A DNA stretch of 64,000 nucleotides from Calothrix anomala FACHB-343 (GTDB lineage: Bacteria; Cyanobacteriota; Cyanobacteriia; Cyanobacteriales; Nostocaceae), in the NCBI RefSeq assembly GCF_014696435.1, contig NZ_JACJQG010000011.1, positions 98,619-162,618 on the forward strand, in the 5' to 3' direction. Positions within the stretch are counted from its first letter, which is position 1. Every line of letters begins with the position of its first letter. The position numbers and the translations under genes were made by a program. The notes under the pieces are model-generated. The model was given only the letters and a program-made list of their open reading frames with translations. It was not told where the DNA came from and did no database searches. Shown here piece after piece: positions 18,501 through 25,450 of this stretch.

Positions 18501-19469
18501 ATGACCTATTTAGAAACAGCAGCAGAATTTTATCGTGAAGTTGCACAAACACCACAAGTCGGACTTTGTTGTGTCCAAAGTACACCTCTGCAACTACCAG
18601 GATTGAAAGTACCTTTGGCGATGCAAGAAATGAACTATGGTTGTGGTACCACTGTTCACCCAACTGAACTAGCTAATCAACCTACCGTTTTGTATGTTGG
18701 TGTGGGTGGTGGCTTAGAAGCCTTACAATTTGCTTATTTTTCCCGTCGTCCCGGTGCTGTAATTGCCGTGGAACCAGTAGAAGCCATGCGAGAAGCCGCT
18801 ACACGCAATTTAGAAATTGCTGCTCAAGAAAATCCTTGGTTTGATCCCAGTTTTGTCCAAATTTACGCAGGAGACGCCTTTAACTTACCAGTTGCTGATG
18901 CGGCTGTAGATGTCGTAGCGCAAAACTGTCTTTTCAACATCTTTGAACCAGAAGATTTAACCCGCGCTTTAAAAGAAGCATATCGCGTTTTAAAACCAGG
19001 CGGACGTTTACAGATGAGCGATCCCATCGCTACTCGTTCCATACCAGCACATCTACAACAAGATGAACGCCTCAGAGCCATGTGCTTATCAGGCGCACTA
19101 ACATATCAAGATTATACACAATTGATTGTTAATGCTGGCTTTGGTCAAGTAGAAATTCGTGCCCGTCGTCCTTACCGATTACTAGATACTTTAACTTATA
19201 ACCTAGAAGAAAATTTACTCCTAGAAAGTCTAGATTCTGTATCTTTTAAAGTTTCTATACCTGAAGATGGAGCCTGTATTTTTACAGGTAAAACCGCAAT
19301 TTATGCAGGTACAGAATCTTTATTTGATGACGGAGCAGGACATTTATTGCAGCGTGGTATTCCCGCAGCCGTGTGCGATAAAACTGCTGCTAAACTTGCA
19401 GCTTTAAAGCCAACAGAAATCATAGTTACCGATTCCACATGGCATTATGACGGTGGTGGTTGCTGCTAA
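18501..19469 (+). CDS. arsM: Arsenosugar-biosynthesis arsenite methyltransferase
   Basis: The 322-residue protein has a class I methyltransferase core: TVLYVGVGGGLEALQFAYF (motif I), AVEPVEAM, NLPVADAAVDVVAQNCLFNIF and EAYRVLKPGGRLQMSDPI. Conserved thiols for arsenic binding are likely among GLCCVQ (Cys23-24), NYGCGTT (Cys48), Cys-rich MCLSGALT and the terminal GGGCC. The extra C-terminal domain and Cys-Cys end are characteristic of the ArsM form linked to arsenosugar synthesis. With arsS downstream it would convert arsenite to methylated arsenicals that ArsS adenosylates. Confidence 0.88.
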   Translation: MTYLETAAEFYREVAQTPQVGLCCVQSTPLQLPGLKVPLAMQEMNYGCGTTVHPTELANQPTVLYVGVGGGLEALQFAYFSRRPGAVIAVEPVEAMREAATRNLEIAAQENPWFDPSFVQIYAGDAFNLPVADAAVDVVAQNCLFNIFEPEDLTRALKEAYRVLKPGGRLQMSDPIATRSIPAHLQQDERLRAMCLSGALTYQDYTQLIVNAGFGQVEIRARRPYRLLDTLTYNLEENLLLESLDSVSFKVSIPEDGACIFTGKTAIYAGTESLFDDGAGHLLQRGIPAAVCDKTAAKLAALKPTEIIVTDSTWHYDGGGCC

Positions 19470-19523
19470 TTTTTAACCACAAATTACTATCTATATTAGT
19501 AGGGTTTTTTATGCCAACGGCTA

Positions 19524-19718
19524 ATATCAATTCTTTATGAAGCTGCATAGAATTTGATCCCCCCTAGCCCCCCTTAATAAGGGGAGAACCGGAATAAATC
19601 TATCAAAGTCCACGGCAGTTGCTTCAAGTCGGGAAACCCGCCCAACGCACTGCCTCCCCTTTTTTTAAGGGGGATTTAGGGGGATCTAAATATGTGCAAC
19701 TTCACATAAAATTGATAT
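19524..19718. repeat. MITE-like element between arsM and arsS
   Basis: ATATCAATTCTTTATGAAGC at the left end (19524) matches the complement of the right end, which reads AATTGATAT to 19718. Inner arms GATCCCCC and GGGGGATC flank a GC-rich hairpin module at 19611-19660. A related element is at 50398-50583. It separates arsM from arsS. Confidence 0.8.
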
Positions 19719-19810
19719 AACTCACCACCTGAATATTGTGGTGCGTTGCGCTACGCGACAACACACCCTACAAAGATTAAGAGTGAATCTTATTGGAGAA
19801 AAAATCAACA

Positions 19811-20818
19811 ATGCAAACTCAATCTTTAAATTCACAAGATATAAAAGTAACACCATTTAAACAGAAACTCAGTCAACCGTTAACTAAAACCGCTATATCT
19901 GTATTACAAATTAATTTAGGTAAACGCTGTAACTTAGCCTGCACACACTGTCATGTAGAAGCTAGTCCAAAACGCACAGAAGAATTATCTCCAGAGATTT
20001 GCGCACAGTTAATTGAGTTAATTGACAAGTTTCCCCAAATTCAAACTGTCGATTTAACTGGTGGTGCGCCAGAAATGAATTATGGCTTTAAGCCATTAGT
20101 AGCCGCCGCAAAAAAAACAGGTAAACAGGTAATTGTTCGTTCTAATTTAACTATTTATTTTGCTGATGGGTTTGGCGATTTACCCGAATACTTTGCAGAA
20201 AACAAATTAAGAATAGTCGCTTCCCTACCCTGTTACCTAGCAGATAATGTAGATAAAATGCGCGGTGCTGGTGTTTTTGATGATTCTATAAAAGCTTTGC
20301 AATGGCTAAATCGTCTTGGCTATGGAAAAGAATCAGATTTAATTTTGGATTTAGTTTATAATCCCCAATTACCCAAAGCAGAAAAATTTTCTTTAGCTCC
20401 TGAACAAACAAACCTAGAGAAAGCTTATAAAATGTTCTTACAAGAACATTTCGATATAGTATTTAACAACCTCTTCACCATCACTAATCTACCAGTCGGT
20501 AGAACAAAAATGTATTTAGAAAGGCAGAAATTGTCCGCCAGCTATTTGCAGTTTTTAGAATCTAATTTTAATGCTGGTACAGTTGAGCATTTAATGTGTC
20601 GCAATCAATTATCAATTGACTATTTAGGTAACGTCTATGATTGCGACTTTAACCAAATGATGAATTTACCAGCAAAAAGCCATAATGGTGAAACTTTGAC
20701 AATTGCTAGCTTGTTAGCGGCTGGTAGTTTAGACTTGATTGATGAGATTCAAACCGCAGCTTATTGCTATGGTTGTACAGCTGGTTGTGGTTCTAGTTGC
20801 GGTGGTGCTTTAGTCTAA
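19811..20818 (+). CDS. arsS: Arsenosugar-biosynthesis radical SAM protein ArsS
   Basis: This 335-residue radical SAM enzyme contains the 4Fe-4S motif in GKRCNLACTHCHVEASPKR (CxxxCxxC, near residues 40-47), the DLTGGAPEMN SAM-binding region and a Cys-rich C-terminus, YCYGCTAGCGSSCGGAL, binding additional cluster or substrate. ArsS attaches a 5'-deoxyadenosyl group to dimethylarsenite on the arsenosugar route. I chose ATG 19811 (MQTQSLNSQD) with GGAG upstream, not the earlier in-frame TTG. All key positions are Cys, not selenocysteine. It follows arsM on the same strand. Confidence 0.9.
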   Translation: MQTQSLNSQDIKVTPFKQKLSQPLTKTAISVLQINLGKRCNLACTHCHVEASPKRTEELSPEICAQLIELIDKFPQIQTVDLTGGAPEMNYGFKPLVAAAKKTGKQVIVRSNLTIYFADGFGDLPEYFAENKLRIVASLPCYLADNVDKMRGAGVFDDSIKALQWLNRLGYGKESDLILDLVYNPQLPKAEKFSLAPEQTNLEKAYKMFLQEHFDIVFNNLFTITNLPVGRTKMYLERQKLSASYLQFLESNFNAGTVEHLMCRNQLSIDYLGNVYDCDFNQMMNLPAKSHNGETLTIASLLAAGSLDLIDEIQTAAYCYGCTAGCGSSCGGALV

Positions 20819-20937
20819 ATTTTAATTGATTTTTAATTTGCTTATTTGTAAGCACCAAAATTTTTTGTCAGCAAAAGACTATTTTGTTACAAACCTGTTA
20901 AGCTTGCGTTACATAGCGTGAGATCGGTTTATCATGG

Positions 20938-21003
20938 CATTAATTAAGTCTCCTCACACCACACCAAAGCCGTGGACTTGTTATAAGTCTCACGGTTTTT
21001 ATT
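20938..21003 (+). ncRNA. yfr1: Probable Yfr1 small RNA
   Basis: CTCCTCACACC at 20950-20960 matches the almost invariant unpaired ACUCCUCACAC core of cyanobacterial Yfr1, with T instead of A at the first base. It is followed ten bases later by a terminator hairpin (CCGTG GACTT / AAGTC T CACGG, 20970-20995) and a T-run. TATCAT at 20930-20935 could be the -10 box, giving a transcript of about 60 bases, close to Yfr1 size. The 5' hairpin usual in Yfr1 is weak here, so the exact start is uncertain. Yfr1 pairs with porin-type mRNAs in other cyanobacteria. Confidence 0.6.
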
Positions 21004-21047
21004 TTAGGGGCTAGGAGCTAGGGAAGGGAGACAAATGACAATTGTAG

Positions 21048-21067
21048 AGACGCGATTCATCGCGTCT
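21048..21067. repeat. AGACGCGAT palindrome, copy 1
   Basis: AGACGCGAT and ATCGCGTCT form a 9-bp hairpin. Copies occur at 22728-22747 and 59011-59030. It is a common dispersed palindrome of Nostocales. Confidence 0.8.
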
Positions 21068-21068
21068 T

Positions 21069-21104
21069 TGCCCAATGCCCAATGCCCAATGCCCAATGCC
21101 CAAC
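21069..21104. repeat. STRR array (GCCCAAT heptamer)
   Basis: Five copies of GCCCAAT adjacent to the AGACGCGAT palindrome. The same unit forms a longer array at 61011-61065. Confidence 0.9.
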
Positions 21105-21445
21105 TTTTTATAGATATTTGTTAAGAGAAACTGACATAAATCTATCGTTAGACTTAAGCCGAATTAGCGATCGCATATTAACAAATTTAGTGATTTGCGA
21201 AAACTCCGATTTTTTACGGTAGTTTCCGAGGCTTTATTTTACAATAATTCTCGTGCAAATAACCAGATAAATATCACTAAACTATGTGCAATTAAGACAA
21301 ATTAGCGGTAAGCATATCGAGATAGTGAGCATATAAATACCCTCGTAAAAACACTATTGACTCCCTAAAAAACTCAGTCTAAATTGATAGTTAAGTCCTC
21401 CACAGGACGAGTCAAAAACGCATCAGTTATTTAGGAGGTTTTCCT

Positions 21446-21820
21446 ATGATGATGATGATGATGAACGAATCCATGACAACTGAAATGCAAACCTGCATGG
21501 ACGCTTGCATGGAATGTCACAAGATGTGTATGGAAACCATGACTCACTGCATGTCTATGTCTCAAGGCAAGCAGATGGACATGAAAATGATGAGCATGAT
21601 GAGCATGATGCGCGACTGCGCGGAAATGTGCATGATGTGCATGAACATGATGATGAGTGGTTCCGAATTCATGGGACGTACTTGTATGCTGTGTGCAGAA
21701 ATGTGCGATCGCTGTGCAATGGCTTGTGACGAAATGGGCGGTGATAAAATGATGGAATGTGCCGCAGCTTGCCGCAAATGTGCAGAAACTTGCCGGATGA
21801 TGCAAATGATGCCTGCTTAA
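21446..21820 (+). CDS. Four-helix-bundle copper-binding (Csp-like) protein
   Basis: The 124-residue protein has 17 Cys and more than 30 Met, arranged as CxxxC/CxxC-type pairs on predicted helices: CMDACMECHKMC, CAEMCMMC, CMLCAEMCDRCAMAC and CAAACRKCAETC. This is the pattern of the cytosolic copper storage (Csp/DUF326) family, in which Cys thiolates line the core of a four-helix bundle and hold Cu(I). No signal peptide is visible. AGGAGG lies eight bases before the first of six consecutive ATG codons, which makes the exact start ambiguous. A small hairpin, GTCCT/AGGAC, lies in the leader. Confidence 0.82.
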   Translation: MMMMMMNESMTTEMQTCMDACMECHKMCMETMTHCMSMSQGKQMDMKMMSMMSMMRDCAEMCMMCMNMMMSGSEFMGRTCMLCAEMCDRCAMACDEMGGDKMMECAAACRKCAETCRMMQMMPA

Positions 21821-21859
21821 ATTCCATAACCAGCAGAAGTTTCTCTGCAACCTAATATT

Positions 21860-21892
21860 CAAGCGCTCAGGCTCAACAAGTCTGGGCGCTTG
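21860..21892. terminator. Hairpin after the Csp-like gene
   Basis: CAAGCGCTCAG (21860-21870) pairs with CTGGGCGCTTG (21882-21892) through 11 bp including one G-U. The following bases are AT-rich but not a clean T-run. Its position argues against the upstream TTG as start of the next gene. Confidence 0.6.
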
Positions 21893-21907
21893 AAGTATAT
21901 TTATAGG

Positions 21908-22708
21908 ATGAAGCACCTTAAATCCCGTTCTCAAGATTTGCGGAGTTTATTTGAGAACAACATCACCATTGAATACGTAGCAGAACCCCTCAAAGCAGTG
22001 TCGGCGGAAGCTGAGGTAACAGAGGTGCTGCAATGGATGCAAGCACGCGACTTTGATGTCGTTGGTGTTGAGTCAGGTGATACCATCACCGGCTATGTAG
22101 AACGCGCCAACTTACACAAAGCAACATCGGGAAAAGTATGCAGCGATTATCAGCGCGTATTTCATCCCAGAGAACTCATCGCTATTTCTACCCCACTGAT
22201 GAAACTGCTACCAATTCTGCAACAAACTCCCCGATTATTTGTGCTGGATTGCAATCAAGTCACGGGAATTGTTACCTGTGGCGATTTGCAAAAAGCACCT
22301 GCAAGAATGCTGTTATTTGGCTTAGTCACGCTGTTAGAAATGAATTTGCTGCGACTCGTGCGGCTTTATTATGTAGATAATAGTTGGCAGAAAGTTTTAA
22401 AACCAGAACGTTTACAAGTCGCACAAAGATTATGGCGCGAAAGCCAAGAAAGAAATGAAGCCACAGATTTATTAGATTATCTACAATTTTGCGATAAGCG
22501 CGAGTTAGTTTTAAATCAACCAGAACTGCTAGAACAACTAGGATTAAAATCCAAGCGATTTGGCGAAAGGTTTCTTAAATCAGCCGAACAGCTACGCAAC
22601 CGATTAGCACATGCACAAAATTTAGTTAGCGGCTCCTCTTGGACAGATTTAATTTCTTTAGCGGAAGCGATGGAAAAATTATTGATTCTGTGTGAGGAAA
22701 TTGAGTGA
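21908..22708 (+). CDS. CBS-pair protein with HEPN-like C-terminus
   Basis: The 266-residue protein starts with two CBS-like units (about 18-125): ITIEYVAEPLKAVSAEAEVTEVLQ and FVLDCNQVTGIVTCGDLQ, folds that usually bind adenine nucleotides. The C-terminal half is helical and carries EQLRNRLAHAQNLV, with Arg230 and His235 in the R-x4-H spacing of HEPN ribonucleases. A nucleotide-gated RNase is therefore possible; this is inference. I prefer ATG 21908 because the earlier TTG lies inside a terminator hairpin. It follows the Csp-like gene on the same strand with 87 bases between. Confidence 0.6.
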   Translation: MKHLKSRSQDLRSLFENNITIEYVAEPLKAVSAEAEVTEVLQWMQARDFDVVGVESGDTITGYVERANLHKATSGKVCSDYQRVFHPRELIAISTPLMKLLPILQQTPRLFVLDCNQVTGIVTCGDLQKAPARMLLFGLVTLLEMNLLRLVRLYYVDNSWQKVLKPERLQVAQRLWRESQERNEATDLLDYLQFCDKRELVLNQPELLEQLGLKSKRFGERFLKSAEQLRNRLAHAQNLVSGSSWTDLISLAEAMEKLLILCEEIE

Positions 22709-22727
22709 TCATTACATAAAATTGTAG

Positions 22728-22747
22728 AGACGCGATTCATCGCGTCT
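22728..22747. repeat. AGACGCGAT palindrome, copy 2
   Basis: AGACGCGAT / ATCGCGTCT, identical to the copy at 21048, just beyond the CBS-HEPN gene. Confidence 0.8.
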
Positions 22748-22775
22748 CTGACAAATAACAATGACAACCCAGATT

Positions 22776-22885
22776 GAACCACATCTATCGTAGGGGCACG
22801 GCACCGACAATCTTTTGGTACATACAATAATTTTACTGATGCCGTGCCCCTACAGCGTGGTCTATTTACCTAAAAATAGCTGTAA
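22776..22885. repeat. TTACAGC-family inverted repeat, copy 1
   Basis: GTAGGGGCACGGCA and TGCCGTGCCCCTAC arms are flanked by AACCACA and TGTGGT-like outer arms, ending GCTGTAA at 22885. The left terminus is missing. Copies are at 25234-25364 and 62578-62709. Confidence 0.8.
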
Positions 22886-23086
22886 GTAGCGGGTAATTTT
22901 TTCGTCTGCAATAATCGCATCAGGGGGAATTTTCATTTCTCATAACACCACAGATTTCCGTAACACTTTATCTCTCATCATGCTACAGTCTCTCGATTCA
23001 CCGAATGCCCATGAGCTTGCGCTCGTTGTGCGATCGCCTGATACAATTCCAGGCAATGTCACTTGAGTATCAATGTCTCTGAGAAT

Positions 23087-23197
23087 ATACAGCAGATTGC
23101 AAGCCAATGAAGTACAGTTTATCGTTAATTGTAGGGGCACTGGCACTGCCATGCCCTAATAATTATCTGTACCTTACCAAATTGCAATTTGCTGTAT
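23087..23197. repeat. Inverted-repeat element with ATACAGCA termini
   Basis: ATACAGCAGATTGCAA at the left matches the complement of TTGCAATTTGCTGTAT at the right. The centre is the palindrome-like GGGGCACTGGCACTGCCATGCCC. A sister copy is at 54793-54899. Confidence 0.75.
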
Positions 23198-23218
23198 GAG
23201 ACGATGTGAATAACGAAT

Positions 23219-23470
23219 ATCACGATAATTTATGATAAAAATTGTGATATTCATAATAAAAATTGCAATATTTACGAAAAAATCGTGATGTTTTCTATGG
23301 AGAATACGATATTTATAATAAAAATTGCAATATTTACGAAAAAATCGTGATGTTTTCTATGGAGAATACGATATTTATAATAAACATCGCAATATTTACG
23401 AAAAAATCGTGATGTTTTCTATGGAAAATACAATCTTTATAACAAACATTACGATATTTATGATAAAAGT
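23219..23470. repeat. 62-bp tandem repeat (minisatellite)
   Basis: AATCGTGATG recurs at 23281, 23343 and 23405, a period of exactly 62. Each unit holds GCAATATTTACGAAAAA, ATCGTGATGTTTTCTATGG and ATACGATATTTATAATAAA. The outer units are diverged. The DNA is AT-rich and lacks a coding frame. It lies just past the 3' end of the minus-strand TPR gene. Confidence 0.9.
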
Positions 23471-23492
23471 CGATTTTTTATTACTTTCTTAA

Positions 23493-24215
23493 TTACGAAT
23501 CACGATTTTCATCAAAACTCTGCCGCACTTCCTCAACCGACACCCCCAAAATTTCGGATACGGTGGCTAATAAACTCTCATCCTGAGTAACTTGGTAGAA
23601 ACGGGCAAGATTACGCCGAGAAATTCCTAAACCATACTCATCATTAAACTCAGCCGTAATCTGTAAATCTTGCAGATAATAAGCTTTCGCTGATTCCAGT
23701 TCCCCTAATTCTTCTGCAAGTTTACCAAGGTGAAAATATGTGCCTGCACAATTATAGCGATCGCCATATTCGATATCAATATCCAAAGCCTGTTGATAAT
23801 TGCGCCTAGCTTCTTCAAATTCCCGCAATTGTTGGGCAACAATTCCCAACTGGTGGTAGGTGCTAGCACAACTATAGCGATCGCCATATTCGATTTTAAT
23901 ATCCAAAGCCTGTTGATAATTGCGCCTGGCTTGTTCAAATTCTCGCAACTCTTGGGCAACTATTCCCAAATTGTGGTAGGTGCTGGCACAACTATAGCCA
24001 TCGCCATATTCGATATAAATATCCAAAGCCTGTTGATAATAATCCCGTGCTTGGTGGAACTGTCGCATATCCACAGAGACATTACCTAAATAAAACCAGG
24101 AATTTGCAACAGCACGATGATTTTGCTGCTTTTTGGCAATTTCTAAAATTCTTCGCGAATAGCGATCATTGGCATGGTGCAGTCTGCTTGATGCTAAAGG
24201 CGATCGCATAATCAT
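23493..24215 (-). CDS. TPR-repeat protein
   Basis: The 240-residue protein is built from about five TPR units of 40 residues of the type ASTYHNLGIVAQELREFEQARRNYQQALDI (read in pieces). Three central units are nearly identical also at the DNA level with a 120-base period. TPR arrays bind peptides or proteins. The C-terminal 45 residues (SLLATVSEILGVSVEEVRQSFDE) form a different helical cap. Related repeats are often the C-terminus of NACHT or CHAT proteins in filamentous cyanobacteria, and this may be a stand-alone fragment. No partner is adjacent. Confidence 0.8.
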   Translation of the reverse strand: MIMRSPLASSRLHHANDRYSRRILEIAKKQQNHRAVANSWFYLGNVSVDMRQFHQARDYYQQALDIYIEYGDGYSCASTYHNLGIVAQELREFEQARRNYQQALDIKIEYGDRYSCASTYHQLGIVAQQLREFEEARRNYQQALDIDIEYGDRYNCAGTYFHLGKLAEELGELESAKAYYLQDLQITAEFNDEYGLGISRRNLARFYQVTQDESLLATVSEILGVSVEEVRQSFDENRDS

Positions 24216-24263
24216 ATACTACACAACAGATTTAGCGATCGCCTTTGAGTACTTTGTAGAACG

Positions 24264-24417
24264 ATACCGTTCAGTTAAGGATAAATGTAGGTTGGGTTGA
24301 ACGAAGTGAAACCCAACAAAGCGCTGAAAATGTTGGGTTACCCTACGGGAAGCCGCTCCGCGTCTACGTCCCTCAACCCAACCTACGCCAAATCAGTTAA
24401 CGCTAACTGAACCGTAT
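24264..24417. repeat. MITE-like element with ATACCGTTCAGTTA termini, copy B
   Basis: ATACCGTTCAGTTA (24264-24277) is matched by TAACTGAACCGTAT (24404-24417), a terminal inverted repeat with one mismatch. Inside are GTAGGTTGGGTT and AACCCAACCTAC arms, and a GGAAGCCGCTCCGCGTCTAC insert at 24350-24367. Confidence 0.85.
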
Positions 24418-24476
24418 TGCTTTATTTATGTTTAACTACTTATTAATACAACTTGAGACTTTATAAATTACAAATT

Positions 24477-25220
24477 ATGTTGACTTTCCCTGTTTATATC
24501 GGGATAGGTTCCTTACGAATTCATCCGCATATTTTATTTGAATCTTTAGCTTATGCTACTGCTTTTCGTTTATTAATAAAGCGTGTCCGTAAAGATTCAA
24601 TTACACCTAGTCAACGTACTTCTGTAATTGTTGGGGGGATGATAGGTGCTTTAATTGGTGCCAAAATGTTGGTGTGGCTGCAACATATTGATTTAATTTG
24701 GCAAAATCAACAGCAATTACTTTTACTCTTATTGCAAGGTAAAACAGTAGTCGGCGCACTTTTGGGGGGATTAATTGGTGTAGAAATTACCAAAAAAATT
24801 CTGGGAATTCATCAGTCTACAGGCGATGTATTTGTATTTCCCTTAACTGTGGGTACAGCCATCGGGAGAATTGGCTGCTTTCTCACCGGTTTGAGCGATC
24901 GCACTTATGGAATCGCCACCACATTACCTTGGGGTGTAGATTTTGGCGATGGTGTTCCCCGACATCCCACACAATTGTATGAAATCTTATTTTTATTATT
25001 GTTAATTATATTCTTAAGCTGGCGCAGCCGTTTTCAATATGAAAATGGCGAATTATTTAAATTTTATTTAATTTCTTATTTTGCGTTCCGTTTCCTGATA
25101 GATTTCATTAAACCAGATTTTCACCCATTTTTGGGCTTGAGTGCGATTCAAATTGCTTGCTTACTCACTATTCTGTATTACCGTCGCAGTATTCCTCAGA
25201 TGGTTCAACTCAAAAACTAA
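24477..25220 (+). CDS. Lgt-like prolipoprotein diacylglyceryl transferase homologue
   Basis: This protein of about 247 residues with seven transmembrane helices resembles Lgt: FPVYIGIGSLRIHPHILFESLAY at the N-terminus, GRIGCFLTGLSDRTYG in place of the Lgt signature GRxGNFxNxExxG, and RHPTQLYE near residue 170. The conserved HGGL segment reads LLGGLIG, so the His essential in E. coli Lgt appears to be lost, and the signature Asn is Cys. It may transfer a lipid to another substrate. I chose ATG 24477 over TTG 24453. The next gene encodes a Tes-like radical SAM enzyme. Confidence 0.75.
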   Translation: MLTFPVYIGIGSLRIHPHILFESLAYATAFRLLIKRVRKDSITPSQRTSVIVGGMIGALIGAKMLVWLQHIDLIWQNQQQLLLLLLQGKTVVGALLGGLIGVEITKKILGIHQSTGDVFVFPLTVGTAIGRIGCFLTGLSDRTYGIATTLPWGVDFGDGVPRHPTQLYEILFLLLLIIFLSWRSRFQYENGELFKFYLISYFAFRFLIDFIKPDFHPFLGLSAIQIACLLTILYYRRSIPQMVQLKN

Positions 25221-25233
25221 TTTTAAATTGCAT

Positions 25234-25364
25234 TTACAGCAGTTTTCACCTATTTAAACCACATCTGTCGTAGGGGCACGGCATCGACAATCTTTTGGCA
25301 CATAAAATAATTTTACTGGTGCCGTGCCCCTACAGTGTGGTCTATTTACAGGAAGATGCTGTAA
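25234..25364. repeat. TTACAGC-family inverted repeat, copy 2 (complete)
   Basis: Terminal TTACAGC (25234) and GCTGTAA (25364) enclose AACCACA/TGTGGT and GTAGGGGCACGGCA/TGCCGTGCCCCTAC arms. The 131-bp copy is intact and lies between the Lgt-like and radical SAM genes. Confidence 0.85.
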
Positions 25365-25392
25365 CTGACATATTGCAACATTTTTAATCAGC

Positions 25393-25417
25393 GTAAGGTG
25401 GGCATTGCCCACCTTAC
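25393..25417. repeat. 25-bp palindrome GTAAGGTGGGCA-T-TGCCCACCTTAC
   Basis: Perfect 12-bp arms around a single T, 33 bases before the radical SAM start codon. It is probably a dispersed repeat, but the position would put a hairpin in the leader. Confidence 0.8.
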
Positions 25418-25450
25418 AAAAACTGCCCTCTGCGTTATTAAAAAATTACC

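Noticed and set aside
21431-21934. His-rich 167-residue frame opposite the copper-binding gene
   Set aside because: Its histidines are just the complement of ATG codons (CAT) in the Met-rich gene on the other strand; there is no ribosome-binding site or family match.
23219-23470. CRISPR-like array with 62-bp periodicity
   Set aside because: The whole unit is conserved, with no unique spacers between conserved repeats, and no cas genes are nearby.
23730-24089. 119-residue frame with three repeats opposite the TPR gene
   Set aside because: It is antisense to the DNA-level TPR repeats and shows no independent coding evidence.
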